DNA of 64,000 nucleotides from contig JBKAGC010000001.1 of the NCBI GenBank assembly GCA_046290215.1, positions 6,329 through 70,328 of the forward strand, written 5' to 3'. This document shows, piece by piece, positions 53,949 to 63,500 of the stretch. Position 1 is the first letter of the stretch. The number at the start of each line of letters is the position of its first letter. The translations under genes were made by a program, and so were the position numbers. The DNA is from JAHRVQ01 sp046290215 (GTDB lineage: Bacteria; Pseudomonadota; Gammaproteobacteria; Pseudomonadales; Azotimanducaceae). The notes beneath the pieces were generated by a model. It was not told the DNA's origin. It saw only the letters and a program-made list of their open reading frames with translations, and searched no databases.

Positions 53949-54191
53949 TTAGCCGCCGACGATTCTTGGCATCACAAACACTTCGGCGCCTTCGGGAATG
54001 GGTGTTTCCCAGCTATCACGATAAATCGTGCCATTGATGGCCACGGCGATGCCGTCTTCATCAAACTGACTTAAGCCGGGATAACGATCTTTCAAGCGGG
54101 TTAAGAGTTCACGAATGGTGTCTGCCTCGACTTGCACAGAGTCAGCACCATCCATGACATCTCGTAATGGGCCAGAAACTGAAACCTTCAC
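53949..54191 (-). CDS. MoaD/ThiS family sulfur-carrier protein
   Basis: An 80-aa ubiquitin-like protein ending in the required double glycine (PRIVGG). MoaD provides sulfur for molybdopterin; ThiS does so for thiamine. It lies 10 bp downstream of the molybdenum hydroxylase large subunit gene, which favours a MoaD-like role in cofactor supply for that enzyme. No MoaE, MoeB or other cofactor genes are in the window. Confidence 0.88.
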   Translation of the reverse strand: MKVSVSGPLRDVMDGADSVQVEADTIRELLTRLKDRYPGLSQFDEDGIAVAINGTIYRDSWETPIPEGAEVFVMPRIVGG

Positions 54192-54201
54192 GCTTCAGCC
54201 T

Positions 54202-56457
54202 TTACGCCGCATCATCCTGCTTATTTGCGTCTTGCAGGGCTTTCAAAATCCGCGGTGGCGACATGGGCACCTGGTACATACGCACACCTACCGCGTTCGA
54301 GACCGCATTGGCAATCGCACCCAGCGGCGGCACGATCGAGGTTTCGCCAACGCCGCGAATACCGTATGGATGATTCGGGTTAGGAATCTCCAAAATCTTG
54401 GTATCAATGGATGGCAGGTCAGAACACACCGGAATGCGGTAATCCAGGAAGCCAGCATTTTGTAGCAGACCATCGTCACCGTAGATGTATTCCTCGTTCA
54501 AGGCCCAACCAATACCTTGCGCCGCAGCACCCTGGAATTGTCCTTCCACATAGTCCGGGTGAATGGCTTTACCAGCATCCTGCACCACGGTGTAACGAAG
54601 GATTTCAGTACGACCGGTTTCTGGGTCCACTTCAACGTCCACAATGTGGCTAGCAAAGGACACACCGGCACCATCGGCGGTGGCTTCATGGTGACCAGCA
54701 ATGGGGCCACCGGTGTTGCCTGCCTTGGCGGCAATTTCTTTTAAACTCAAAGGTGGCAAGTTGCCATGCTCAGCACCAACCGCGCGGGCTTCACCGTCCT
54801 TCCACTCCACAGCTTCAACGGGGATTTGCCACATTTTCGCGGCACGAGACTTGAGAATCTCAATGGCATCCCGGGCGGCAAAAATCGCGGCCATACCGGA
54901 TGAGAACGTACCACGACTCCCCTCAGTAGTATCGTTATGACCCAGCGATGAGGTATCACCAATGCTGGTTTTCACCTGATCGTACGGGATACCCAGCTCT
55001 TCGGCGGCAATCAAGGCCAACGAAGCGCGCGCACCACCCACATCAATGGTACCCACCGTGAGGTTTACTGAGCCATCCTGGCCAATGTTTAAATCGCAGC
55101 AGGTCTGGCCACCAATGTTAAACCAGAAACCACAGGCCACGCCGCGGCCCTGGTTTTTGCCCAGCTTGGCTTTCATGTGTGGATGATTGCGCACAGCTTC
55201 GAGGGTTGGCTCAATACCAATTGGCCCCCAAACGGGGCCGTAAGGTGCCAGGGTACCTTCGCGGGCCACGTTCTTTAAACGCAGCTCAACAGGGTCCATA
55301 CCTATTTCTTTCGCTACCTGGTCAATGGTGCTTTCCACGCCAAAAGCCATCATCGGCGCAGACGGTGCGCGATAAGCGGCAACCTTAGGCCGGTTACATA
55401 ACACGTTAACGCCAATGGCCTTGTTGTTGGCAATGTTGTAACAGGCAAAGGCTGTCATACCGCCAAGAGTGCCCCAGATACCTGGGAAGGCGCCGCCCAT
55501 ATAACGACATTCGGCGCGAGCGGCGACAATGGTGCCGTCCTTTTTCGCACCAATTTTAATATCCATCGAAGTGGAACAGGTGGGGCCAGAGGCTTTAAAC
55601 ACTTCCTCGCGGCTCATGACCATTTTCACTGGACGATTCGCCTTACGGGACAATGCCAGAGCAATGGGTTCCATCCACACGTGGGTTTTACCACCAAAAC
55701 CACCACCAATCTCTGAAGAGGTGACTTTTAACTTGGCCACATCCATACCCAGCAGTTCGGCACAGGTATTGCGATATGAGAAGTGCCCCTGTGTGGTCAC
55801 CCAGAGTTCGCCAGTACCATCAGGACTCACGCTCGCCAAACAGGCATGGGGTTCAATATACCCCTGGTGAGTCTGGCCAGTTTTGTAACTGCGCTCGACA
55901 ATCACATCGGCTTCCTTAAATCCTGCATCCACATCACCATGGCCGAACTCGGCTTTTGACATCAGGTTCGCTGGCTGACCTTCTTTGGCGTAACGAGGCT
56001 GAACCGCAGGCGCATCTGGTTTAAGCGCTTCATCCACGTCGGTAACATGGGGCAGCTTCTCGTAAGTAACCTTAATAAGTTTCAGCGCCTTTTTAGCCGT
56101 GGACTTATCAATGGCGGCAACCGCCGCCACCGCATGGCCGTCGTACAAAACGCGATCTCGCGCCATGCAGTTTTCTAACGTGTCATACAAACCGGCATTA
56201 CCGTTGGTGAGATCTGGCAAATCGGCCGCTGTCACAATGGCTTTGACACCTTTGACCTTCTCGGCCTTGCTGGTGTCGATTTTTTTGATTTTGGCGTGAG
56301 CATGAGGCGAGCGCAGCATTAAGCTAGCAAGCTGACCCGGTGCATTCATGTCTGCGCCATAACGCGCTCGTCCGGTGACCTTGTCTAAACCGTCTGGACG
56401 CTTAACTCTGCTGCCAATAACTTTAAAGTCTTGACCTGTATATGATGAATCACCCAT
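54202..56457 (-). CDS. Xanthine dehydrogenase family molybdenum-binding large subunit
   Basis: A 751-aa catalytic subunit of the xanthine oxidase/CO dehydrogenase superfamily. Signatures: GLDKVTGRARYGADM near the N-terminus, IGGGFGGKTHVWMEP, and GVGETSIVPPLGAI with the catalytic glutamate (about residue 715). The active-site loop reads AYRAPSAP, unlike form I CO dehydrogenase (AYxCSFR) and form II (AYRGAGR), so it is not a bona fide CO dehydrogenase. It resembles hydroxylases acting on CoA thioesters or N-heterocycles; substrate unknown. It is the third gene of an FAD subunit, FeS subunit, Mo subunit operon. Confidence 0.93.
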   Translation of the reverse strand: MGDSSYTGQDFKVIGSRVKRPDGLDKVTGRARYGADMNAPGQLASLMLRSPHAHAKIKKIDTSKAEKVKGVKAIVTAADLPDLTNGNAGLYDTLENCMARDRVLYDGHAVAAVAAIDKSTAKKALKLIKVTYEKLPHVTDVDEALKPDAPAVQPRYAKEGQPANLMSKAEFGHGDVDAGFKEADVIVERSYKTGQTHQGYIEPHACLASVSPDGTGELWVTTQGHFSYRNTCAELLGMDVAKLKVTSSEIGGGFGGKTHVWMEPIALALSRKANRPVKMVMSREEVFKASGPTCSTSMDIKIGAKKDGTIVAARAECRYMGGAFPGIWGTLGGMTAFACYNIANNKAIGVNVLCNRPKVAAYRAPSAPMMAFGVESTIDQVAKEIGMDPVELRLKNVAREGTLAPYGPVWGPIGIEPTLEAVRNHPHMKAKLGKNQGRGVACGFWFNIGGQTCCDLNIGQDGSVNLTVGTIDVGGARASLALIAAEELGIPYDQVKTSIGDTSSLGHNDTTEGSRGTFSSGMAAIFAARDAIEILKSRAAKMWQIPVEAVEWKDGEARAVGAEHGNLPPLSLKEIAAKAGNTGGPIAGHHEATADGAGVSFASHIVDVEVDPETGRTEILRYTVVQDAGKAIHPDYVEGQFQGAAAQGIGWALNEEYIYGDDGLLQNAGFLDYRIPVCSDLPSIDTKILEIPNPNHPYGIRGVGETSIVPPLGAIANAVSNAVGVRMYQVPMSPPRILKALQDANKQDDAA

Positions 56458-56466
56458 GTTGGCCCC

Positions 56467-56964
56467 CTACTTCTTCTTAGATTTTTTGGCTTGCTTCTTC
56501 AGGTCCTTGGCAGCTGCCTGGACCGCTTTGACGATCTTGTCGTAGCCGGTGCAACGACATAGATTGCCAGCAAGCGCGTAGCGAATTTCTGTTTCTGTTG
56601 GGTCTGGATTCTCATCCAGCAATGCTTTAGCTGAAACCAGGAAACCTGGTGTGCAAATACCACATTGCAAGGCAGCGTTATTGATAAATTGCTCCTGCAG
56701 CGGGTGCAATTTTTCGCCGTCAGCCATACCTTCAACGGTAGTGATCTTGCGACCTTCTGCCTCAGCACCTAGCACCAGGCAAGAACACACAAGTTGACCG
56801 TCGAGGGTGATACTACAAGCGCCGCAATCTCCGGTGCCGCAGCCTTCTTTGGCACCCATCAGATTCAAACGATCTCGCAATACATCCAGTAAGGATTCAT
56901 CCGCAGGACAAACAAACTCCACCGGATCATCATTTACCGTGGTTGTTACATGTACTCCAGCCAT
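56467..56964 (-). CDS. Xanthine dehydrogenase family 2Fe-2S subunit
   Basis: The small subunit carrying two [2Fe-2S] clusters: plant-type motif EGCGTGDCGACSITLDG plus a later C, and C-terminal CGICTPG ... CRCTGY. ATG at 56964 (MAGVHVTTTV) is chosen because of the strong GGGAGGT site eight bases upstream; a longer start at 57006 would overlap the preceding gene. This gives 165 aa, the usual length. The C-terminus is lysine-rich (KKQAKKSKKK), somewhat unusual. Confidence 0.94.
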   Translation of the reverse strand: MAGVHVTTTVNDDPVEFVCPADESLLDVLRDRLNLMGAKEGCGTGDCGACSITLDGQLVCSCLVLGAEAEGRKITTVEGMADGEKLHPLQEQFINNAALQCGICTPGFLVSAKALLDENPDPTETEIRYALAGNLCRCTGYDKIVKAVQAAAKDLKKQAKKSKKK

Positions 56965-56965
56965 C

Positions 56966-57820
56966 TTACTTACCTCCCGCTCTTTCATATGCAATCTTCG
57001 CTGCACGTTTTGCTAATACGCCCGCCACCTGCTGGCGATATTCTATTGTGCCTCGCTTATCATCAATTGGATTACACGCAGCAGAACACGCTGCCGCAAG
57101 GGCTTCTAATGCCTCGTCGTCAAGCTTCGTGCCGACAATGGCCGCCGCGGCTTCTTTCACAAGGAGCGGCGTCGGCGCGACTGCACCCAGGGCAACCCGG
57201 GCCGAGGCAATCACGCCTTTGGCCAGGGTTAAGTTTACAGCCACACCCACCACAGCAATGTCCATTTCTGTTCTTGGTGTGAATCTCAAATAAGCATCCC
57301 CGGATTTGGGTTTCCTTGCCGGCAGCGTAATCGCTTCAATCACTTCGTCTTTGGCCAGGCTGGTTTTGCCCGGGCCAGTGATGATGTTTTCTACTGCGAC
57401 CGTGCGACGCTTCTTGCCCACAACCACCGCCTTGGCGCCAGCAGCGATCATGGCAGGGACACTATCTGCAGCAGGGGACGCATTACAGAGGTTACCTGCC
57501 ATGGTGCAACGACCCTGAATCTGATCAGAGCCAATTAAATTGGCCGCTTCAACCACACCGGGCCAGGCTTTTACGAGCGCTTTGTTTTTACGTAACTGCG
57601 CACCAGGTACCGCGGATCCAATCTTGAAGCCAGAAGCTGTCTTTTTGATTTCGGTCATGGCTGGCACACGTTTAATATCCACCATGAGATCCGGCTCGAT
57701 CATGTCCATACGAAGACGCACTAAGAGATCCGTGCCTCCGGCAAGCACGTAGGCTTTGCCCTTCTCCTTCCCTAATAGCGCCACCACTTCTTTGGTGGTG
57801 GTTGGAGCTTCATATCTCAT
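56966..57820 (-). CDS. Xanthine dehydrogenase family FAD-binding subunit
   Basis: The 284-aa FAD subunit with the two FAD loops AGGTDLLVRLRM (about residues 26-37) and TMAGNLCNASPAADSVP (about 103-119). It passes electrons from the FeS subunit to the acceptor. It is the first gene of the three-subunit operon, one base from the FeS gene start. Confidence 0.93.
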   Translation of the reverse strand: MRYEAPTTTKEVVALLGKEKGKAYVLAGGTDLLVRLRMDMIEPDLMVDIKRVPAMTEIKKTASGFKIGSAVPGAQLRKNKALVKAWPGVVEAANLIGSDQIQGRCTMAGNLCNASPAADSVPAMIAAGAKAVVVGKKRRTVAVENIITGPGKTSLAKDEVIEAITLPARKPKSGDAYLRFTPRTEMDIAVVGVAVNLTLAKGVIASARVALGAVAPTPLLVKEAAAAIVGTKLDDEALEALAAACSAACNPIDDKRGTIEYRQQVAGVLAKRAAKIAYERAGGK

Positions 57821-58054
57821 TACGTCCCCCTTAATTTTTGGTATTTACAGCTGAGAAATTCGCGAAGCTTGAGTGTATTGGTTTACAAAGCGGAAGCAAA
57901 TGGGCTCAAGCGCTTCTTTCACACCCGTTTTGGAAAAATATTATGTGACGTAGGCCACATTTCTGACAAAATCTTGCGCTTATTTACAAACTCAGCCTAT
58001 TCATTGGCCATACTCTATGGAGAATCGCGTTTCCAGCTTCACACAGCACTATTT

Positions 58055-58459
58055 ATGCCTTATTCAGTTAGAGTCAACGAGCAAGCAAAAACCATCACCC
58101 TGGCTTGCTGGAGTACCATAACCATCGACCATCTAATGGACTACGAAAGAGTCTATTGGGGCGGTTTCGAGCACGTGGGTTTCCACCATATCGTTGATCT
58201 ACAACTGGCGGAGCTGAATGTTAGCCTCGAGGAGGGCTTGATGCTTGCCACTCACGCCACACCTACTGATCTTAAAGCCTACTCGGGTGCGCGCAGCGCC
58301 ATGGTAGCGGCAGATGACGAGCAAGAAATATTGCTACTCGCCTATCGCGACGCGAGGCACGCCATGTGCTCGCCGGATATTCGTGAGGTCAAGGTGTTCC
58401 GTGACTTAGAAGCAGCAAAAGCCTGGATCCAGGAAACTGAGACGGTATTTAACACCTGA
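58055..58459 (+). CDS. Conserved hypothetical, SpoIIAA/STAS-like
   Basis: ATG at 58055 (MPYSVRVNEQAKTITLACW) is preferred over an upstream TTG at 57869, since the upstream part does not look like protein and the domain starts here. This gives 134 aa with a pattern like SpoIIAA-like STAS-fold proteins (HHIVDLQLAELNVSLEEGL; DIREVKVFRDLEAAKAWI). Function unknown. No strong ribosome site is visible. Confidence 0.55.
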   Translation: MPYSVRVNEQAKTITLACWSTITIDHLMDYERVYWGGFEHVGFHHIVDLQLAELNVSLEEGLMLATHATPTDLKAYSGARSAMVAADDEQEILLLAYRDARHAMCSPDIREVKVFRDLEAAKAWIQETETVFNT

Positions 58460-58473
58460 TCTTATACACAGAC

Positions 58474-58959
58474 CTAGACAAATCGCCGCGCCAGGCGATC
58501 ACCAAGGTAAAAGCCAGCGTAGCTAAAACCCAGCCAAACCCAGCCATTCGCCATATCGATACGATCTGGCCAGTAAAAAAACCAGACAAAGGCATCCACC
58601 AGATTCATCATCTGGTCCACAAAAAACCTCACCAGGTCTTGAGTGTTCAGCATGTCACGCAAAGCCTGCCAGCCGGGAAAGTTCGTAACAAAGTCGAAGA
58701 TTTGCTGTGCTTCAATAACACAGAACGTCAGCAGTGCCATCAGCCCATAATAGCCGCCACCAAAGCTTAGCCATTTCTGATGCAAGTAATTGTTTGAGGG
58801 CCGCTCGCCGTCCAGCGCATCGTCGATGGTCGAGTCCCAGTCATCCTCATCCTCGTCATCAGGATGAATCACGCCATCTTTATAGGCGTAGAAAGTGACG
58901 CCGAACGTGAGGGCGGCAATCGGCAAAAATGCCAGCAAAAACGCTTTGAGAATATCCAT
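58474..58959 (-). CDS. Uncharacterised membrane protein
   Basis: A 161-aa protein with about three membrane segments (5-25, 67-90, 135-157) and an acidic loop after the first (HPDDEDEDDWDS). No known motif. It lies 75 bp upstream of the flgG stop side, on the same strand as the flagellar genes but with no sign of a flagellar function. Confidence 0.6.
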   Translation of the reverse strand: MDILKAFLLAFLPIAALTFGVTFYAYKDGVIHPDDEDEDDWDSTIDDALDGERPSNNYLHQKWLSFGGGYYGLMALLTFCVIEAQQIFDFVTNFPGWQALRDMLNTQDLVRFFVDQMMNLVDAFVWFFYWPDRIDMANGWVWLGFSYAGFYLGDRLARRFV

Positions 58960-59034
58960 CGCTATACATCAGGTTATGAATCAACCACATCAATCAACAG
59001 ATTGATCCAGCGAGGATAAAGCAAAATAGAACGT

Positions 59035-59820
59035 TTACAAATTCTGACTCACAAACTGCAGCATCTGGTCCGCAGTGGAAATCACCTTCGAGTTCATTTC
59101 ATAAGCACGTTGGGTAGAAATCATGTTAACCAGTTCTTCCACCACGTTGACGTTGGAATTCTCTAGTGACCCTTGCACCGTGGTACCCAGACCATTTAAG
59201 CCCGGCGTACCTTCTTGAGGCGCACCGCTAGAAGCAGTTTCGCGGAACAGGTTGCCACCGATGGCTTGTAAGCCCGCTGGATTCACAAAGTCTACCAACT
59301 GGATATTACCAATCTCGGTGGGTTCCACCTCACCGGGTAATGCCACCGATACTGTGCCGTCGGTACCAACAGAAATTGACTGGGCCCCTTCAGGCACCGT
59401 CATCGCTGGCTGGATGGGGTCACCCTGGGACGTGACAATCTGACCATTGGCATCCAAATGGAACTGACCGTCACGGGAATATCCCAGGGTGCCATCGGGC
59501 AACTGCACCTGTAAAAACCCGCGCCCATTAATGGCAATATCTAAAGCGTTATCAGTAATTTCTAAATCGCCATTGGTAAATACCTTTTGCGTACCCGCGG
59601 CGCGAACCCCGGTACCTAACTGCAAACCGGATGGCAGTTGGGTTTCCTGGGAAGCCTGCGCACCTGGCTGACGCTGGATTTGATAAAGCAAATCCTGAAA
59701 CACCGCTCGATCTTTTTTAAAGCCAACTGTACTAACATTCGCAAGGTTGTTAGAGATGGTAGACAACGCGGTGTCTTGCGCACTCAAACCCGTTTTACTT
59801 ACCCAAAGCGCTGATAACAT
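59035..59820 (-). CDS. flgG: Flagellar distal rod protein FlgG
   Basis: The distal rod subunit. The 261-aa length is normal. The N-terminal rod motif is clear (SAQDTALSTISNNLANVSTV) and the C-terminal helical end is EELVNMISTQRAYEMNSK. Start at 59820, 12 bp after flgF. Downstream, flgH is absent: the next minus-strand flagellar gene is 24 kb away at 34992. Confidence 0.97.
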   Translation of the reverse strand: MLSALWVSKTGLSAQDTALSTISNNLANVSTVGFKKDRAVFQDLLYQIQRQPGAQASQETQLPSGLQLGTGVRAAGTQKVFTNGDLEITDNALDIAINGRGFLQVQLPDGTLGYSRDGQFHLDANGQIVTSQGDPIQPAMTVPEGAQSISVGTDGTVSVALPGEVEPTEIGNIQLVDFVNPAGLQAIGGNLFRETASSGAPQEGTPGLNGLGTTVQGSLENSNVNVVEELVNMISTQRAYEMNSKVISTADQMLQFVSQNL

Positions 59821-59832
59821 GTCATTTCTTCC

Positions 59833-60573
59833 TTAATTTACCTGGAGCAGACGGGCTGCTGATTCATCCATTTCTTCTGCGGTGCGCATCATCTTGACCT
59901 GTAACTCAAATTGTCTTGAGAGCTCTAGAATTTCGGTCATTTCCGCCACGGCGTTAACGTTACTGGTTTCTAAAAATCCAGAAGCCAGGCCAACATCGGC
60001 AGCCTCTGGTTCGATCAGACCATCAATACGTCGGAATAAACCATCAGCACCCTTGGCAAGACCCGCGAGATCAGGGTTCACCAGTTTGATTCGGTTGACC
60101 TGGGTTAACGCTTCAGGTGTTTGGCCCTGACCGCGAATAGAGACGGTTCCGTCGCGGCCAATCTCGAGCTTTTCAAAGGGCGGCACAACAATTGGGCCAC
60201 CGTCACCTAACACAGGAATGCCAGTGCCGGTGCGCAGATTGCCAAGATCATCCACATAAAAGTCACCAGCGCGCGTGAATGCTTCTTCCAGGTTCGGACC
60301 TTCTACCGCGATAAAACCATCACCTTCGATTGCTACATCTAACTCCCGGCCCGTCTCAATCAGGTTACCCGGGCGGAAATCAGTACCTGGGTTTTCTGTG
60401 AGTGAATACACACGGCTGGGAAAGTGCTCACCAAATAACTGCATGCTCCGGGCCTGGGCTAAATCCGCACGAAAACCAGTGGTGCGCGCGTTTGCTAGAT
60501 TGTTAGAGTGCAGTGATTGCGACTTGGCGTTGTGGCTTGCGCCGGTCATTGAGATGTAAAGCAATCTATCCAT
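59833..60573 (-). CDS. flgF: Flagellar proximal rod protein FlgF
   Basis: A rod protein, 246 aa, normal length. N-terminus MDRLLYISMTGASHNAKSQS with the rod motif SNNLANARTTGF, and the C-terminal AEMTEILELSRQFELQVKMM. It is four bases behind flgE, consistent with an flgEFG transcript. Confidence 0.96.
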   Translation of the reverse strand: MDRLLYISMTGASHNAKSQSLHSNNLANARTTGFRADLAQARSMQLFGEHFPSRVYSLTENPGTDFRPGNLIETGRELDVAIEGDGFIAVEGPNLEEAFTRAGDFYVDDLGNLRTGTGIPVLGDGGPIVVPPFEKLEIGRDGTVSIRGQGQTPEALTQVNRIKLVNPDLAGLAKGADGLFRRIDGLIEPEAADVGLASGFLETSNVNAVAEMTEILELSRQFELQVKMMRTAEEMDESAARLLQVN

Positions 60574-60577
60574 GAGG

Positions 60578-63500
60578 TTATCTCAGGTTCATGATGGTCT
60601 GCGTTACCGCATCCACCGTTTCAATGGTTTTGGCACTGGCCTGGAAGTTACGCTGGGCAATAATCAAGTTCACCAACTGCTCAGACAACTCAACGTTAGA
60701 GTCTTCCAAAGCACCAGCATTCAATGCGCCTAGCGATGCACTGCGCGGCGTCCCCACTACTGGCTCTCCGGATTCAAAAGTTTCCGCCCAGCCAGTGCCA
60801 CCAAGATTTTTTAACCCCTGCACATTGGCAAAGTTCGCCAGGGCAACCTGGCCCAGTACCTGGTTTTCACCATTGGTATAGCGCGCAAAAATCACCCCGG
60901 TATCGGAAATATCCAGACCACTCAAACGACCGGTGGCAAAACCATCCTGGGCCACACTACTTACCGAGAACACACCGCCAAATTGCGTGGAACCTGCAAG
61001 ATCAATGACAAAGTTAGAACTGATGGCGGGGTCGTCAGGCACTGGCAATTGCGCGCCTGAGAGAACGTTAATTGGGCCAAGGGCACCGGTGGTGTTTCCG
61101 TCAGGATCAGTTGGACTCCAGTTAGTGATATGGATGGTGGGCGTTTCAGCGTCTACGAGTTCACCGGCTTCGTTGAACTGCAAGCGGAACCCTGCCTGGG
61201 TAGGCAACGTATTGTCCGGTGCTGGTAAGGTCGGATCAGGGTCACCGACATCCTGACCATCAATCTGTACATACATGGTCCAGCGGTTTGCTGCAGAACC
61301 TGGCTCCTCTGGCCGGAACGGCTCTTTCACAAAGTACTGGGTCATCACGTGAGAGTTACCCAGGGAATCGAAGATCGTCACGGAGGTTGCTGAGTTATAA
61401 GTTTCCTGGTTATCAGGGTCGAAGCTATTGATTTCGAACTCGGTAAAGTTCTCTGCTTCGATGGCGCCTAACAACGCGGTACGGTCAGGATCGGCATTTG
61501 CCAGGGTGACGTTTTCATCGAGAATAAATTCTAATGTACCACCTACGGACGCAGCCTGATCACCGCCAACCAGATCTAACACCGCAGGTTGGCCGTTTGG
61601 TCCTTGCACGCTAATGGTATCAGCCGTATCTGGGCTATCAATGGAGAACACCAAATCGTTACCCAGGGCCGCGCTGACCAGCAAATCACCCGTGGCAGCG
61701 TCTACTTCCGCGCTAATACCACGGAGTGCATTAGTGTTGTTAATGTCATCTGCAAGGGCCGCCAGGCTGGGTGAAGTAAAACGCACACCGTTAACCGTCA
61801 CTGCAAGATTACCGTTGTTGTTTAAGTAATCCGCATCAGGGATTCGCGCACTGGTTGAAGCACTCGCACTCACACCGGCAACATCGTTAAAACGGGCAGC
61901 GATTTCTGCAGCGGACTCACCGGGCAATGTGGTGACAGTTGTGGTCACCACGTTCGCTGGATCGGTGGTATTCACAATATCCACGCTCTGCACAGGATAG
62001 CCATTATCCACCGCGGCGATACCTTGTTCCGTGATACCCGTGGCAAGATTTAAGACCCGCGCCAGATTGTCCGCGGTCACGCCTGGATTGGCAGTGTTGA
62101 GATTGTTCACAGTGATATTGGCGGGCTCACCGGCCACCGTGGCAAAAAACTGTAACTGACCAGCGTTATCCGGATCTTCCCTTACATCCACGCCAATGTT
62201 TGCCAGGCGAAGCTCGTCTTGAATGTCCGCGATCAAGTCATCCAGGGTTTGAATATCGCTATCCAGCGTAATCGTGACCGGGCCGCCGTTGTTTTGTGTG
62301 GCGCCATCTAGCGTGATATCAAAGCTCGCGCTAGAGAGATTACCTACTTCACCAGTGGTGCCATTCACACCGCTAGGATCAGGGTTGTCATTGGAGGCGC
62401 CCATTTGAATACGCCCCAGGACATTTTCCACGTTTGCCTGGGTGACACTGTTGCCCAGGGTCAATGCGACACGTGGGTCCAGTTCAATAATGGAACCTTC
62501 ACCAGATACGGTGGAGAAGAACTGCAAGATACCCTGACCGGGCCGGGCCGGATCTTCCCGCACGTCCATGCCAATGCCTGTATTCGCCAGGTCGTCACGG
62601 ATATCCGTGATTAAGTCTTGAAGCGTTTGGATATTGCTATCCAGGGTAATAACTTGAGTCTGGTTTGCTGCGCCATCTGCTCCGCCACTTAAGCGAACTT
62701 CGAAACTCGCCGCCGTATTGCTACCGTTGGCCTCGGTTGCACCGTCAGTAATACCACCCAGCAAGTTCACAATGTCGGCGGTGTTAGTCACCTGGTCGCC
62801 AGCGATACCTGATACCTGAAAGTTATCCACAGTGACGGTAGAAGCCTCACCGGCAACCGTGGCAAAGAACTGCAGTAAGCCAGCATTGTCGGGGTCTTCC
62901 TGAGCGCGTACATCAATGCCCGGTACAGCTACCGCATCAAGTTGCGTATTAATAGCTGAAACCAACGTATCCAGGTCACCGCTGGCAATATTCTGATCTA
63001 ATGTGACTGTTACCGTACGGTTGCCACCCACACCGGAGCCATTGGCTATGGTGATATCAAAGCTAGCAGCGGTGAGTGAACCTACAGCACCGATAGCACC
63101 AGCACCTGGTACAACACTGGTTGCACCATCGGCAATACCTAACAGATTAGTAATGTCGTTAGTTGTGGTATCTGATGTACCGGCTGCATAGTTGCTCACT
63201 GTGATTGTGCTGGCAACGCCGTCGTCAGTTGAGAAGAATTGCAGCCTGCCGCTGTTGCTGGGGTCACTGCGCACATCCAAGCCGATACCTGATGCAGTTA
63301 ACTGATCCTGTATGTCCGTGAGCAAACCCTGAAAAGTTGTGATGTTAGCGTTTAAGTTAATGGTAGCCGAACCGTCATTAGTACCACCGGCCACAGCCAC
63401 CTCAAAGGTGGCGCCGGAACTGGTAGATCCATCAGTAATGCCACCCAATGCACCTTGAACATCCGCTGCGGTGACGCCACCGCCGCCAGGCACAAAGTTA

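Noticed and set aside
54202..56457. Naming the large subunit coxL (CO dehydrogenase)
   Set aside because: The active-site loop is AYRAPSAP, not the AYxCSFR of form I or the AYRGAGR of form II.
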